This document shows positions 21,455 through 30,461 of a stretch of DNA of 33,696 bases, piece after piece (position 1 is the first letter of the stretch; each line of letters starts with the position of its first letter). The DNA comes from Streptomyces sp. NRRL S-337 (GTDB lineage Bacteria; Actinomycetota; Actinomycetes; Streptomycetales; Streptomycetaceae). A model generated the notes under the pieces. It saw only the letters and a list, made by a program, of their open reading frames with translations. It had not been told where the DNA came from and searched no databases. Both the position numbers and the translations under genes were made by a program. Location of the stretch: NCBI RefSeq assembly GCF_000720175.1, contig NZ_JOIX01000079.1, positions 1 through 33,696 on the forward strand, read 5' to 3'.

Positions 21455-22153
21455 ATGGCCACCAAGGAGTCCGCCGCGCCCTTGCGGATCATCTACGGCG
21501 ACGACGCCGGCGACGCCCGCACGATCACGGCGTTCGCCTCGTTGTCCGTCCATCTGGACGACCTCGCGGCCGCCAAACAGGAGCTGCTGCGTTTCCGCGC
21601 CTCCCTGGAGGAGGACCCCGCCCTGCGCCTGCCGATCCACGCCTCGCTGCACGCCCAGGACCTCGCCGCGGGCCGCGGCCGCCACCTCTACCGCCCCGGA
21701 CTGACCGGCGCCGGCCGCGAGGCCCACCTGGCCGCCTGCCGCGGGGTGATCCGCCGCGGCCTGGAAACCCTCGCCGCTGTTCCGCGGGCGCGGGTGACCG
21801 CCGTGTACCGCGAGACGGACGACTACGGACGCGACCGCCCGGCCCTCCAGCGCGCCTGGCTGGCCCGGATCAACGCCGAACTCGCCGCCGCGGACGAGTA
21901 CGGCGTGGTGATCGTCGACGGCGACGGGACCGACACCTGCCTGGTCGACGCCTACCACGCGCTGCCCGGGCGCGACCGCCGGATCGTGGGTGTCCCGCTC
22001 TTCGAGTCGGCCCGGATCAACTACTTCCTGCAGGCCGCCGACCTGCTCGCGTACGCCGCCTACCAGAGCGTCGCCAAGCGCCCGGAGCGGGAGTTCATGT
22101 GGGACTGGTTCGGCGCCGCCCTGCCGTGGGCCGACGGCCCCACCGCGCGGTGA
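21455..22153 (+). CDS. DUF3800 family protein
   Basis: A 232-aa protein with the DUF3800 pattern: an N-terminal strand with acidic residues (LRIIYGDDAGDARTITAFASLSV, where most members have YxDExG), LPIHASLHAQDLAAG with His in the place of the family's second motif, VTAVYRETDDYGRD, a central VVIVDGDGTDTCLVDAYH, and the closing INYFLQAADLLAYAAYQ (the L-Q-x-A-D-x-x-A motif). DUF3800 proteins are thought to be nucleases of RNase H-like fold and often sit in mobile or defence contexts (family-level knowledge, not tested here). The ATG at 21455 is preferred for its natural N-terminus; an in-frame ATG at 21395 adds a basic stretch. The next gene starts 45 bp later. Confidence 0.83.
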   Translation: MATKESAAPLRIIYGDDAGDARTITAFASLSVHLDDLAAAKQELLRFRASLEEDPALRLPIHASLHAQDLAAGRGRHLYRPGLTGAGREAHLAACRGVIRRGLETLAAVPRARVTAVYRETDDYGRDRPALQRAWLARINAELAAADEYGVVIVDGDGTDTCLVDAYHALPGRDRRIVGVPLFESARINYFLQAADLLAYAAYQSVAKRPEREFMWDWFGAALPWADGPTAR

Positions 22154-22198
22154 CCCGTGCCGACCGGTCCGCAACCAGCGAAGAACGACGGAGGGTTC

Positions 22199-24469
22199 AT
22201 GTCGAAGTCCGAGGCGCAGACGCCGATCACGGTGGAGTGGGGCAAGGAACAGGTCGTGGTGTCCGACGTCGCGCGGGAGCTGCCGAGCGCCTCGCACGTC
22301 GACGACCGGATGAAGCTGGTGAAGGCCGGACAGGACAGCGCGCTGGCCTCGCTCCCCGAGGACGCCTGGCACGCGCTCGCGCGGGCGTCGGTCGCCCCGG
22401 GACTCGTCGCCGTGCAATTGCGGCAGCCGGGCGGCTCGGACGGCAGCCTGCTCCTGGAGGAGCACGTCGACGGTGCCACCCTCCGCTCGGTGCACACGAG
22501 GGTGTGGCTGACCGAGCTGTTCCCGGGCATCCAGCCGCGTACCGGCCAGGAGGTGCTCGACGTCGATGATCCCCAGGTCACCGGCATGGACGCGGACGGG
22601 CGGCCGCAGGCGATCCTGCGCTACGAGTACCGGGACCTCGCCCATCTCCGGCAGCACATCTGGCAGACCATCCACGCCACGCTGCACATCAACTCCTACG
22701 AGGAGTCGATCCTGGCCCGCCGGGTGACCCGGGCGCTGATCGTGCACCCGGTCGTCATCGCATTCAGCGACGGCACCGAGCCGGTGCACGCGCTGGTGGC
22801 CAGGGACGGCATCACCCGGCTGGCCAGCGCCTGGAAGGTGATGGCCGGCTCGGGAGCCACGAAGGAAGCAGCGGCCGACGCGGCGACCGAGGCGCTGCTC
22901 GCTGAGCGCAAGCAGCCGGCCAACGAACCGCTGAAGTCGCGGACCCAGCGGTGGGCGCTGGGCCGGGAACTGCGGCGTGAGCTGCTGCGGGAGGAATTCG
23001 GCAAGGAGTCGGCCGGTGAGGTGCCCTCGCTGCGGGCCATCCAGATCGCCCAGACGTATGTGGTGCCGGCCCACATCGTCGTGGGAACCCAGGCGCACGA
23101 GGGCGGCATGCTCCCGGCCGCCGATGTCTTCGACGACGCCCTGCGCTCGATCCTCGCGTCGGTGCATGTGGAGTTCAAACCGTGGGACGCGGCGGCCCAG
23201 AACCTGGAGGTCGCCACCCGCGCGCTCAAGCTCGTCGTCCAGACCCGGGCGCGCGAGTGGGGCAACGAGGAGCAGCTGGGCGAGGTGTACGCGCTCGCGG
23301 TGGGCCGCCGCCCGGCCGCCGACACCCCGGCCATCTTCCGCGACCCGGGCATCCCCGGTACGCCGCTTTGGCGCGCCGTCTACCTCCTCCACGTGCTGAC
23401 CCGGGCGGAGCTCTACGCCGAGCTGCGCGGGCGGGCCAAGGAGATCAAGAACGAGCGGCGGATGACCGCCAAGGGCTATGCGGGGCTCCTGGGCCCGGTG
23501 GTGGACGAGCCGTGGCGCGCGGAGAAGAAGGCGGCCGTCAAGCAGGCCCGGAAGGCCTGGAGCAACGGCGGTGTGCTGTGCAAGGCCGTGCTGTCCGGCG
23601 GCTGGATCCCGGTGCCGACGGACGACTTCACCAGCCTGGTGGCGCCCGCCTTGAAGGGCGACGTCAACGCCCGCTGCACCCTCGCCCTGGCCGGCGGTAC
23701 CGCCCTGATCGCGGACAAGCTGATCACCAGCAACGTCGGGTCGGCCCTGGGCACCCGCCGGGAGCCGGGGAAGGTGCCCTTCCGCGCCGACGCCCATCTC
23801 GTCGTCGGTGGGCTGGCCGCCGAGGGCAATGAACTCGGCCTGTGGACCCTGGCGCTGGCGGCGCAGCGGTTCGAAGCGGGCCGGCTGCCGCGCAATGCCG
23901 GTTCCCGGCAGGAGTTCGGGCTGCCCGAGGAGGCGGGGGACGGGGGCTACCAGCACGTCGCGGTGGACCTGGCGGCGCCGGACCGGATCCGCCGGCAGGA
24001 CGGGGACGAGGTGCCGCTGCTGCCGTGGGACGTCGTCTACGCGTCGGACGAGGCCAGGGCGCGCAAGACGATCGCGGACTCGATGCCGTCCGCGCCCTGG
24101 CCGGCCGGTCCCGCCGGAGCGCGGTCCGGGGCGCGGGCGGACGAGGGGGAGCCGGCGGCCGAGCTCGCGGCCGCGCCCGCGGCGGGGCAGGATGCCGAGG
24201 CCTCGGAGGACCGTCCCGTCGGGGCGCGGATCGCCGATCAGCGCAGGGCGCTGGGACTCGCGCTGAGCGGCGCGGAGCACGCGCTCGCCAAGCTGCGTGA
24301 GCTGGGCCAGGGCCGGACCTATCCGCCGCTGTTCACCGACGCCGACGAATGGAACGAGCTGCGCGAGGCCGCGATCCGGGTCCACCACCAGATCGACGAC
24401 CACCGGCCGCCCTCGGAAGAGTCGGAAGAGGAGGAGCCGGTCGACGACGGCAGCGGGACCGACGACTGA
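22199..24469 (+). CDS. Unrecognised 756-aa protein with ParB-like segment
   Basis: I do not recognise this protein as a whole. The ATG at 22199 has GGAGGG 4 nt upstream. The N-terminal third looks like a ParB-type fold: an opening strand ITVEWGKEQVVVSDVA, then around residues 180-215 RRVTRALIVHPVVIAF followed by VHALVARDGITRLASAW, which resembles the ParB box 'P-hydrophobic strand ... Y-x-L-V-x-G-x-R-R'. The middle (about 220-620) is helical with no motif I can name. Residues about 625-690 are an Ala/Glu/Gly linker, and a C-terminal helical piece ends in a very acidic tail (SEESEEEEPVDD). No membrane segment or signal peptide. It forms a two-gene unit with the DUF3800 gene; a DNA- or RNA-directed system is inferred only. 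Confidence 0.8.
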   Translation: MSKSEAQTPITVEWGKEQVVVSDVARELPSASHVDDRMKLVKAGQDSALASLPEDAWHALARASVAPGLVAVQLRQPGGSDGSLLLEEHVDGATLRSVHTRVWLTELFPGIQPRTGQEVLDVDDPQVTGMDADGRPQAILRYEYRDLAHLRQHIWQTIHATLHINSYEESILARRVTRALIVHPVVIAFSDGTEPVHALVARDGITRLASAWKVMAGSGATKEAAADAATEALLAERKQPANEPLKSRTQRWALGRELRRELLREEFGKESAGEVPSLRAIQIAQTYVVPAHIVVGTQAHEGGMLPAADVFDDALRSILASVHVEFKPWDAAAQNLEVATRALKLVVQTRAREWGNEEQLGEVYALAVGRRPAADTPAIFRDPGIPGTPLWRAVYLLHVLTRAELYAELRGRAKEIKNERRMTAKGYAGLLGPVVDEPWRAEKKAAVKQARKAWSNGGVLCKAVLSGGWIPVPTDDFTSLVAPALKGDVNARCTLALAGGTALIADKLITSNVGSALGTRREPGKVPFRADAHLVVGGLAAEGNELGLWTLALAAQRFEAGRLPRNAGSRQEFGLPEEAGDGGYQHVAVDLAAPDRIRRQDGDEVPLLPWDVVYASDEARARKTIADSMPSAPWPAGPAGARSGARADEGEPAAELAAAPAAGQDAEASEDRPVGARIADQRRALGLALSGAEHALAKLRELGQGRTYPPLFTDADEWNELREAAIRVHHQIDDHRPPSEESEEEEPVDDGSGTDD

Positions 24470-24822
24470 GGCGCGGGAGATGTGCCGGTGCGCGCACCCG
24501 TGCGCTCCCCGTGCGCTCCCCGCCCCGGGAACGGCCGCCCGGCACCGCCCGCCCGCCGGCCGTCGGGCACGCCGCGTCCCGCTGCGCGGACAGATCACGT
24601 CCGTATGCCGGGACGCCGCCGCGGTCGGTCCGAGGCGGTGCGGGGCCCGGCCAAGCGCTGGTCGAAGGCCGTGGGCGGGGTGGCGGCGGGGGCCTTCGGA
24701 GGTTGCCAACTCGCCCTCGCGTGGGGCCGTTCAGGGGATTCGGGAGACCGTGGTCCGAGCCCCGGAGGCCGTCAACGGGGACACGCGATGACCACTCGAA
24801 GTGATCGACGGAACACAAGAAC
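24470..24822. other. 353-bp gap without a gene
   Basis: Between the 756-aa gene and the glnR leader I see no coding frame with consistent codon bias. There is a small duplication of ccgtgcgctcccc near 24506-24530. The rest is ordinary GC-rich sequence. Confidence 0.5.
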
Positions 24823-24859
24823 GTGCAAAATCGGCCTCGGGTCCGGTACCCATCTGAGC

Positions 24860-24909
24860 TATTCTGCTGGGCAAGAAGGATCCGGGCAGCGTTGCCCCCG
24901 GGTCCTTTT
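24860..24909 (+). promoter_or_regulatory. Promoter -10 followed directly by an intrinsic terminator
   Basis: TATTCT (24860-24865) is a good -10. Only about 10 nt later an 11-bp stem forms from AAGGATCCGGG (24876-24886) and CCCGGGTCCTT (24897-24907, one G-U pair), with a 10-nt loop and a TTTT run (24906-24909). It is the only T-rich hairpin terminator I found in the window. It may end readthrough from the left, release a tiny RNA, or act as an attenuator in the glnR leader, which begins 190 bp downstream. Confidence 0.65.
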
Positions 24910-25023
24910 GTGCTTTCAGCCACGTTCCGCGCGGCTGCGAGGACCGTACGAAGCAGAGCCGCAGACACCCGGCAGGGCCGGGAGATGCCCCCCGTCGCAG
25001 GGACCGAGGAGGAACCAGACGTC

Positions 25024-25101
25024 ATGGGCGAGCGAAGCAGGCAGGACCGCGAGCAGAAGAGGATGCAACACCCCGAGAACCGGGTAGGTGGTCGCAGGTG
25101 A
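25024..25101 (+). CDS. Small upstream ORF overlapping the glnR start
   Basis: A 25-codon ORF beginning [20 protein letters not shown] and ending VGGRR-stop, very basic and hydrophilic. A strong GGAGGA ribosome site lies 10 nt before its ATG. Its TGA (25099-25101) overlaps the glnR GTG (25098-25100) in a GTGA arrangement, which normally means that ribosomes finishing the first ORF start the second. It may be a coupled leader peptide that sets glnR translation; the peptide itself need not have a function. Confidence 0.55.
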   Translation: MGERSRQDREQKRMQHPENRVGGRR

Positions 25102-25952
25102 GTTCCCTCCTGCTGCTGACCAATGCACTCCAGCCGTCGACGGAGGTGCTCCCGGCGCTCGGTCTGCTGCTGCACAGCGTGCGGGTGGCCCCGGCCGAGG
25201 GCCCGGCGCTCATCGACACCCCCGGCGCCGACGTCATACTGATCGACGGCCGGCGTGACCTTCCCCACGTGCGCTCGCTGTGCCAGCTGCTGCGGTCCAC
25301 CGGCCCCGGCTGCCCGCTGATCCTGGTCGTCACCGAGGGCGGCCTGGCCGCCGTCACCGCCGACTGGGGCGTCGACGACGTCATGCTGGACACCGCAGGC
25401 CCCGCCGAGGTCGAGGCACGGCTGCGGCTGGCGACGGGCCGCCAGCAGATCACCACCGACGACGGGCCGATGGAGATCCGCAACGGCGACCTCTCGGTGG
25501 ACGAGGCCACCTACAGCGCCAAGCTGAAGGGCCGGGTGCTGGACCTGACCTTCAAGGAGTTCGAGCTGCTGAAGTACCTCGCGCAGCACCCGGGCCGGGT
25601 CTTCACCCGCGCCCAGCTCCTACAGGAGGTCTGGGGCTACGACTACTTCGGTGGCACCCGGACGGTCGACGTCCACGTCCGCCGGCTGCGCGCCAAGCTC
25701 GGCCCCGAGCACGAGTCCCTCATCGGCACGGTCCGCAACGTCGGCTACCGCTTCGTCACCCCCGAGAAGCCCGAGCGCTCCGCGGAGAGCGGCGGCAAGG
25801 CCAAGGACGACGGGGCGAACGGGACGAAGCGCGCGGAATCCGACCGTAACGCCGGCGCTGCGCAGGGTCGCACCACAGCCGATGGCTCCGGCCCGGACCC
25901 GGCGGCCGCCGCGACCGCCGATTCCGCAGGCCCACGGCCTGCCCGCAGGTAG
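25098..25952 (+). CDS. glnR: GlnR, global nitrogen regulator (OmpR-type)
   Basis: A 284-aa orphan response-regulator-like protein that controls nitrogen assimilation genes (glnA, amtB, nirB and others) in actinobacteria. The N-terminus [21 protein letters not shown] and the segment [28 protein letters not shown] are typical of Streptomyces GlnR. Asp50 is present, but Asn9 stands where normal receivers have an acidic pair, in line with phosphorylation-independent dimerisation. The winged helix covers about residues 130-220 ([44 protein letters not shown]). A non-conserved hydrophilic tail follows from about 225. No cognate kinase is adjacent. Confidence 0.97.
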   Translation: MSSLLLLTNALQPSTEVLPALGLLLHSVRVAPAEGPALIDTPGADVILIDGRRDLPHVRSLCQLLRSTGPGCPLILVVTEGGLAAVTADWGVDDVMLDTAGPAEVEARLRLATGRQQITTDDGPMEIRNGDLSVDEATYSAKLKGRVLDLTFKEFELLKYLAQHPGRVFTRAQLLQEVWGYDYFGGTRTVDVHVRRLRAKLGPEHESLIGTVRNVGYRFVTPEKPERSAESGGKAKDDGANGTKRAESDRNAGAAQGRTTADGSGPDPAAAATADSAGPRPARR

Positions 25953-25976
25953 GGCCACCCGCGTAGACTGCCGCGC

Positions 25977-27002
25977 GTGGCCAAGGTGACGCGGGATGAT
26001 GTGGCAAGACTGGCGGGGACGTCCACCGCCGTTGTCAGTTACGTCATCAACAACGGACCCCGGCCGGTTGCCCCGGCCACGCGCGAGCGGGTGCTCGCCG
26101 CGATCAAGGAGCTCGGGTACCGGCCGGACCGGGTCGCGCAAGCGATGGCGTCCCGCCGGACCGACCTCATAGGCCTGATCGTGCCGGACACCCGGCAGCC
26201 GTTCTTCGCGGAGATGGCGCACGCCGTCGAACAGGCCGCCGCCGAGCGCGGCAAGATGGTGCTGGTCGGCAACGCCAACTACCTCGACGAGCGCGAGGTG
26301 CACTACCTCCGGGCGTTCCTCGGCATGCGGGTGGCCGGGCTGATCCTGATCAGCCAGGGCCCCAGTGAGCACGCCGCCGCCGAGATCGACGCCTGGGACG
26401 CCCGGGTGGTGCTGCTGCACCGCCGGCCGGACGCCATCGACGACGTCGCCGTGATGACCGACGACATCTGGGGCGCCCAGCTGGCGACCCGGCACCTGCT
26501 GGAGCACGGGCACTCCTACGTCGCCTTCCTCGGCGGCACGGAGGAGACCCCGAAGTCCGGCGACCCCGTCACCGACCACGTCGAGGGCTGGCGGCGCGCC
26601 ATGCTGGAGTCCGGCCGCTCCCCGGACGGCCACTACCACCAGGCCGCCTACAACCGCTACGACGCCTACCAGGTCGCGCTGAAGCTGCTGGCCGGGCCCG
26701 AGCGGCCGCCGGCCATCATGTGCGCGACCGACGACCAGGCCATCGGCGTGCTGCGGGCCGCCCGCGAGCTGCGCATCGACGTGCCCGGCGAACTGGCGGT
26801 GGCCGGCTTCGACGACGTCAAGGAGGCCGGGCTCACCGACCCGCCGCTGACCACCGTCGCCTCGGACCGCCAGGCGATGGCCCGGGCCGCGGTCGACCTG
26901 GTCCTGGACGACGGGCTGCGGGTGGTCGGCTCCCGCCGCGAGCGGCTGCGGCAGTTCCCGTCGCGGTTGGTCGTCCGGCGGTCGTGCGGCTGCGGCGGCT
27001 GA
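25977..27002 (+). CDS. LacI/GalR-family transcriptional regulator
   Basis: A 341-aa regulator with the LacI helix-turn-helix at the N-terminus ([20 protein letters not shown]), the hinge region near residues 48-58 ([13 protein letters not shown]), and a periplasmic-binding-protein-like ligand domain ([17 protein letters not shown], then [14 protein letters not shown] and VAGFDDV). Such regulators bind a sugar or sugar-like effector; it is unknown here. The GTG start at 25977 follows TAGACT (25964-25969) at 7 nt, so the transcript is probably leaderless and independent of glnR, whose stop is only 24 bp upstream. The C-terminal [10 protein letters not shown] has three Cys residues, which is unusual. 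Confidence 0.94.
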   Translation: MAKVTRDDVARLAGTSTAVVSYVINNGPRPVAPATRERVLAAIKELGYRPDRVAQAMASRRTDLIGLIVPDTRQPFFAEMAHAVEQAAAERGKMVLVGNANYLDEREVHYLRAFLGMRVAGLILISQGPSEHAAAEIDAWDARVVLLHRRPDAIDDVAVMTDDIWGAQLATRHLLEHGHSYVAFLGGTEETPKSGDPVTDHVEGWRRAMLESGRSPDGHYHQAAYNRYDAYQVALKLLAGPERPPAIMCATDDQAIGVLRAARELRIDVPGELAVAGFDDVKEAGLTDPPLTTVASDRQAMARAAVDLVLDDGLRVVGSRRERLRQFPSRLVVRRSCGCGG

Positions 27003-27058
27003 CCGCGCGCGGCGCCGCACCGCGCCTCTTCATGCCGGGCATATCTACTTCTGTCGGG

Positions 27059-27087
27059 TCTCTCACGGCGTTCTCAGACGGTTCTCA
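27059..27087 (+). promoter_or_regulatory. Triple GTTCTCA operator of the HtrA-type protease
   Basis: The heptamer GTTCTCA occurs three times without change at 27059-27065, 27070-27076 and 27081-27087, an exact 11-bp step. That is the layout of OmpR/PhoB-type response regulator sites, in which tandem monomers bind one face of the helix. It lies 25 bp before the protease start, at the usual -35 position, so the regulator would act as an activator. The response regulator encoded two genes on is the obvious candidate. Confidence 0.8.
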
Positions 27088-27111
27088 TGCACCGGCCGCA
27101 CAGTCATCACC

Positions 27112-28143
27112 ATGACCGACAGCTACCGCCGAAGCGGCGATGAGACGCACCAGCAGGGGTTCGCCCAGGGGTTCGCGCACGGGTCCGGCCAGGCTTTCCC
27201 GCCGCCGCCCCCGTACGCACCGGGGCCGGACGAGGCGGCCGGTCCGCCGCGGCGGGCCCGTAAGCCGGTCGCGCTGATCGCCGCGGTCGCGCTCGCCTCC
27301 GGTCTCATCGGGGGCGGCAGCGCGGCGCTGATCGCCGGCGCGACCACGCACGCCACGCAGAACAGCGTCGGCACCCCGCTGGTCAACGCGGGCAAGAACA
27401 GCGGCAGCGGCGTCTCGGCGGTGGCCAAGGCGGTCAGCCCGTCGATCGTGGAGATCAAGGCGCGCACCACCGAAGGGGAGTCCACCGGCTCCGGCGTCGT
27501 ACTCACCCGCGGCGGCGAGGTCATCACCAACAACCACGTGGTCGCCGGCGCCGACACGGTCCGGGTGACCTTCAGCGACGGCAGCCGGAAGACCGCCAAG
27601 GTCGTCGGGACCGACCCGGACAAGGACCTGGCGCTGATCAAGGTCCAGGGGGCCAAGGGGCTCACGCCGGCCTCGCTCGGCGACTCCGACAAGATCACGG
27701 TCGGGGACGGCGTGGTGGCGATCGGCTCGCCGGAGGGCCTGACCGGCTCGGTGACCAGCGGCATCGTCTCCGCCCTCAACCGCGACGTGACCGTCCCCAA
27801 GCAGGACGGCGGCCGGGGGAGGCAGGGCGCACCGGACGACGGCGGCGGCTGGCCGTTCGAGTTCGGCGGCAACCAGTACAACGGCGACACCGGCTCCTCG
27901 AAGACCTCGTACAAGGCGATACAGACCGACGCCTCGCTCAACCCCGGTAACTCCGGCGGCGCCCTGATCAACCTCCAGGGCCAGATCATCGGCATCAACT
28001 CCGCGATGTACTCGCCGAGTTCGGCCAGCAGCAGCACCGCGGGCAGCGTCGGCCTGGGCTTCGCCATCCCGATCAACACCGTCAAGGCCGACCTCGACTC
28101 GCTGCGCGGCGGCGGCAGCGGCGGAAGCAACAGCGGCGTCTGA
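27112..28143 (+). CDS. Membrane-anchored HtrA-type serine protease without PDZ domain
   Basis: A 343-aa trypsin-like protease. The N-terminal 50 residues are a cytosolic Gln/Pro-rich stretch, one transmembrane helix follows (about 52-76), and the protease domain lies outside the membrane. The catalytic triad is visible: His142 in TNNHVV, Asp172 in DPDKDLALIKV, Ser281 in NPGNSGGAL. The domain ends at about residue 330 with a Gly/Ser tail, so the C-terminal PDZ domain of classical HtrA is absent. Misfolded exported proteins are the probable substrates. Arrangement with a downstream response regulator and kinase parallels mycobacterial pepD-mprAB. Confidence 0.93.
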   Translation: MTDSYRRSGDETHQQGFAQGFAHGSGQAFPPPPPYAPGPDEAAGPPRRARKPVALIAAVALASGLIGGGSAALIAGATTHATQNSVGTPLVNAGKNSGSGVSAVAKAVSPSIVEIKARTTEGESTGSGVVLTRGGEVITNNHVVAGADTVRVTFSDGSRKTAKVVGTDPDKDLALIKVQGAKGLTPASLGDSDKITVGDGVVAIGSPEGLTGSVTSGIVSALNRDVTVPKQDGGRGRQGAPDDGGGWPFEFGGNQYNGDTGSSKTSYKAIQTDASLNPGNSGGALINLQGQIIGINSAMYSPSSASSSTAGSVGLGFAIPINTVKADLDSLRGGGSGGSNSGV

Positions 28144-28221
28144 CAGGCCGGCCGGCCACCTGCCGTGCCAGGCTGAAGACCAGCCGTCCGTTTTCGTATC
28201 CCAGCCGAGGTAACCACGCAC

Positions 28222-28959
28222 ATGAGCCCCGCCGAGCACGGTGACCACCCCGCCCGCATCCTCATCGTCGACGACGAGCCCGCGGTCCGCGAGGCGCTGC
28301 GGCGCTCGCTCGTCTTCGAGGGGTACGGGACCGAGGAGGCGGTCGACGGTCTGGACGCGGTCGACAAGGTCGCCGGCTACGACCCCGAACTGATCGTGCT
28401 GGACGTCCTGATGCCCCGCATGGACGGGCTGACCGCCGCCCGCCGGCTGCGGGCGAGCGGGGTGACCGTGCCGATCCTCATGCTCACCGCCCGCGACACC
28501 GTCGGCGACCGGGTCACCGGCCTCGACGCCGGTGCCGACGACTACCTCGTCAAGCCCTTCGAGCTCGACGAACTGCTCGCCCGGATCCGCGCCCTGCTGC
28601 GCCGCAGCTCCTACGCGGCGGGGGCCGGCGCGCAGCCCGCGGAGGACGAGACGCTGGGCTTCGCCGACCTGCGGATGAACCTGTCCACCCGCGAGGTGAC
28701 CCGCGGCGGCCGGCCGGTCGAGCTGACCCGCACGGAGTTCACCCTGCTGGAGATGTTCCTCGCGCACCCGCGGCAGGTCCTCACCCGCGAGCAGATCCTC
28801 AAGGCCGTCTGGGGCTTCGACTTCGAACCCACCTCCAACTCCCTCGACGTGTACGTGATGTACCTGCGCCGCAAGACGGAGGCGGGCGGCGAACCGCGCC
28901 TGGTGCACACGGTGCGGGGGGTCGGCTACGTCCTGCGGGGGGAGGGCGGGGCGGAATGA
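28222..28959 (+). CDS. OmpR/PhoB-family response regulator
   Basis: A 245-aa two-component response regulator, close in type to MprA/TcrA regulators. The receiver domain shows the acidic pair Asp17-Asp18, phospho-acceptor Asp61 ([13 protein letters not shown]), Thr89 and Lys111 (DDYLVKPF). The winged-helix domain begins with [20 protein letters not shown] and ends [11 protein letters not shown]. The ATG at 28222 is preceded by GAGG about 11 nt upstream. Its TGA overlaps the kinase ATG by 4 nt. Probable target: the GTTCTCA array in front of the protease gene (inference from distance and site class). Confidence 0.95.
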   Translation: MSPAEHGDHPARILIVDDEPAVREALRRSLVFEGYGTEEAVDGLDAVDKVAGYDPELIVLDVLMPRMDGLTAARRLRASGVTVPILMLTARDTVGDRVTGLDAGADDYLVKPFELDELLARIRALLRRSSYAAGAGAQPAEDETLGFADLRMNLSTREVTRGGRPVELTRTEFTLLEMFLAHPRQVLTREQILKAVWGFDFEPTSNSLDVYVMYLRRKTEAGGEPRLVHTVRGVGYVLRGEGGAE

Positions 28960-30443
28960 GCACCGGCCGTCCGGGCCCGCTGGCCCGGTTCCACCGGCTG
29001 CCGCTGCGCTCGCGGCTGGCGATGCTCACGGCGGTGGCGGTGGCCTTCGCGGTGGCCCTCTCGGCCGCGGCCTGCTGGCTGATCACGCGGGACCGGCTGA
29101 CCGAGCAGCTCGACACCCAGCTCAGCAGCGTCGAGGTGGGCGACGGCTACGTCCGGGCGCTCAGCGCGTACTGCAACAGCCCGGACGGGGTGCACTTCCA
29201 GCCCACCCCGTACACCATCCAGCTGGTGTCGGCCGGCGGCTACGTCTGCACCTCGCCGGACAAGTCGCCGATCCCGCCGCAGCGTGCGGACACCGCGGTG
29301 GCCGCGGGGCGGCTGGCGACGACGGAGCACACCACCCGGGCCCAGGACGGGGCCGAGATGCGGGTGTCGACCAAGCCCTACGAAGGGCCGCTCACCGACG
29401 CCGCGGGTAACCGGCTGGCGATCTCCGTCGCGGTGCCGATGAAGCAGGTCACCGACCCGCTCAACCAGCTCGCGCTGGTGCTGCTGGTGGTCGCCGGAGT
29501 GGGCGTGCTGGGCGCCGCCACCGCCGGTCTCTGGGTCGCCCGGGCGGGCCTCAAGCCCGTCGACCGGCTCACCGCCGCCGTCGAGCACGTCGCCCGTACG
29601 CAGGACCTGGCCATCCGCATCCCGGTCGACGGGGAGGACGAGATCGCCCGCCTCTCCCGTTCCTTCAACTCCATGACCTCCGCGCTGGCCGCCTCCCGCG
29701 ACCTCCAGCAGCAGCTGATCGCGGACGCCGGCCACGAGCTGCGGACCCCGCTGACCTCGCTCCGTACCAACATCGACCTGCTGGTGCGCAGCGAGCAGTC
29801 CGGCCGCCCGATCCCGCCCGCCGACAAGGCGGCCCTGCTGGCGTCGGTGAAGGCGCAGATGGGGGAGCTGGCGGCGCTGATCGGGGATCTTCAGGAGCTG
29901 TCCCGGCCGCCCGAGCCCGGCCAGAGCGCGGTCGGCGTGGTGGCGCTGCACGAGATCGTCGGCTCGGCCCTGGAACGGGCCCGGTTGCGCGGCCCGTCGC
30001 TGACCCTCACCGCGGACGTCGCGCCCTGGTACGTACGCGCCGAGGCGGCCGCGCTGGAGCGCGCGGTGGTCAACCTGCTCGACAACGCGGTGAAGTTCAG
30101 CCCGCCGGGCGGAACGGTCGAGGTCCGGCTGGCCGGCGGTGAGCTGACCGTGCGCGACCACGGCCCGGGCATCCCGAAGGACGAACTGCCGCACGTCTTC
30201 GAGCGGTTCTGGCGCTCGCCGTCCGCCCGCAGCCTGCCCGGCAGCGGGCTGGGCCTGTCGATCGTGGCGCGTACGGCGGAGCAGGCGGGCGGCGCGGTAC
30301 GGCTGCGCTCCGCCGACCTCGGCGGCACCGAGGCGGTCCTCACCCTGCCGGGCGCACCGACCCCGCCGCCCGCGGGGCCGGCCCCGCGGCCGGGGAGCCC
30401 GGCCCCGCCGCCCGGCCCGCCGGAGCCGCCCGCGGCGGGCTGA
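28956..30443 (+). CDS. Sensor histidine kinase
   Basis: A 495-aa membrane kinase, partner of the overlapping response regulator. Two transmembrane helices (about 19-43 and 171-195) flank an extracytoplasmic domain of about 125 residues with two cysteines (C73, C98). A HAMP linker follows ([19 protein letters not shown]). The H-box is [15 protein letters not shown] with phospho-acceptor His260, the N-box NLLDNAVKF with Asn377, then G1 DHGPGI and G2 GSGLGLSIV. The C-terminal 45 residues are almost pure Pro/Ala/Gly and probably disordered. The signal is unknown; cell-envelope stress is inferred from the neighbouring HtrA-type protease. Confidence 0.95.
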   Translation: MSTGRPGPLARFHRLPLRSRLAMLTAVAVAFAVALSAAACWLITRDRLTEQLDTQLSSVEVGDGYVRALSAYCNSPDGVHFQPTPYTIQLVSAGGYVCTSPDKSPIPPQRADTAVAAGRLATTEHTTRAQDGAEMRVSTKPYEGPLTDAAGNRLAISVAVPMKQVTDPLNQLALVLLVVAGVGVLGAATAGLWVARAGLKPVDRLTAAVEHVARTQDLAIRIPVDGEDEIARLSRSFNSMTSALAASRDLQQQLIADAGHELRTPLTSLRTNIDLLVRSEQSGRPIPPADKAALLASVKAQMGELAALIGDLQELSRPPEPGQSAVGVVALHEIVGSALERARLRGPSLTLTADVAPWYVRAEAAALERAVVNLLDNAVKFSPPGGTVEVRLAGGELTVRDHGPGIPKDELPHVFERFWRSPSARSLPGSGLGLSIVARTAEQAGGAVRLRSADLGGTEAVLTLPGAPTPPPAGPAPRPGSPAPPPGPPEPPAAG

Positions 30444-30461
30444 CCGGTCCGCCGCCCTACG

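Noticed and set aside
21173..24709. A 3.5-kb open frame on the minus strand opposite the DUF3800 and 756-aa genes
   Set aside because: It is the antisense shadow of two genes with correct codon bias, ribosome sites and a recognisable family. Its own product is Arg/Gly/His-rich low complexity, typical of high-GC antisense frames.
25098..25952. Cognate kinase for GlnR
   Set aside because: The kinase in the window (28956-30443) overlaps its own response regulator; GlnR is a known orphan with an atypical receiver.
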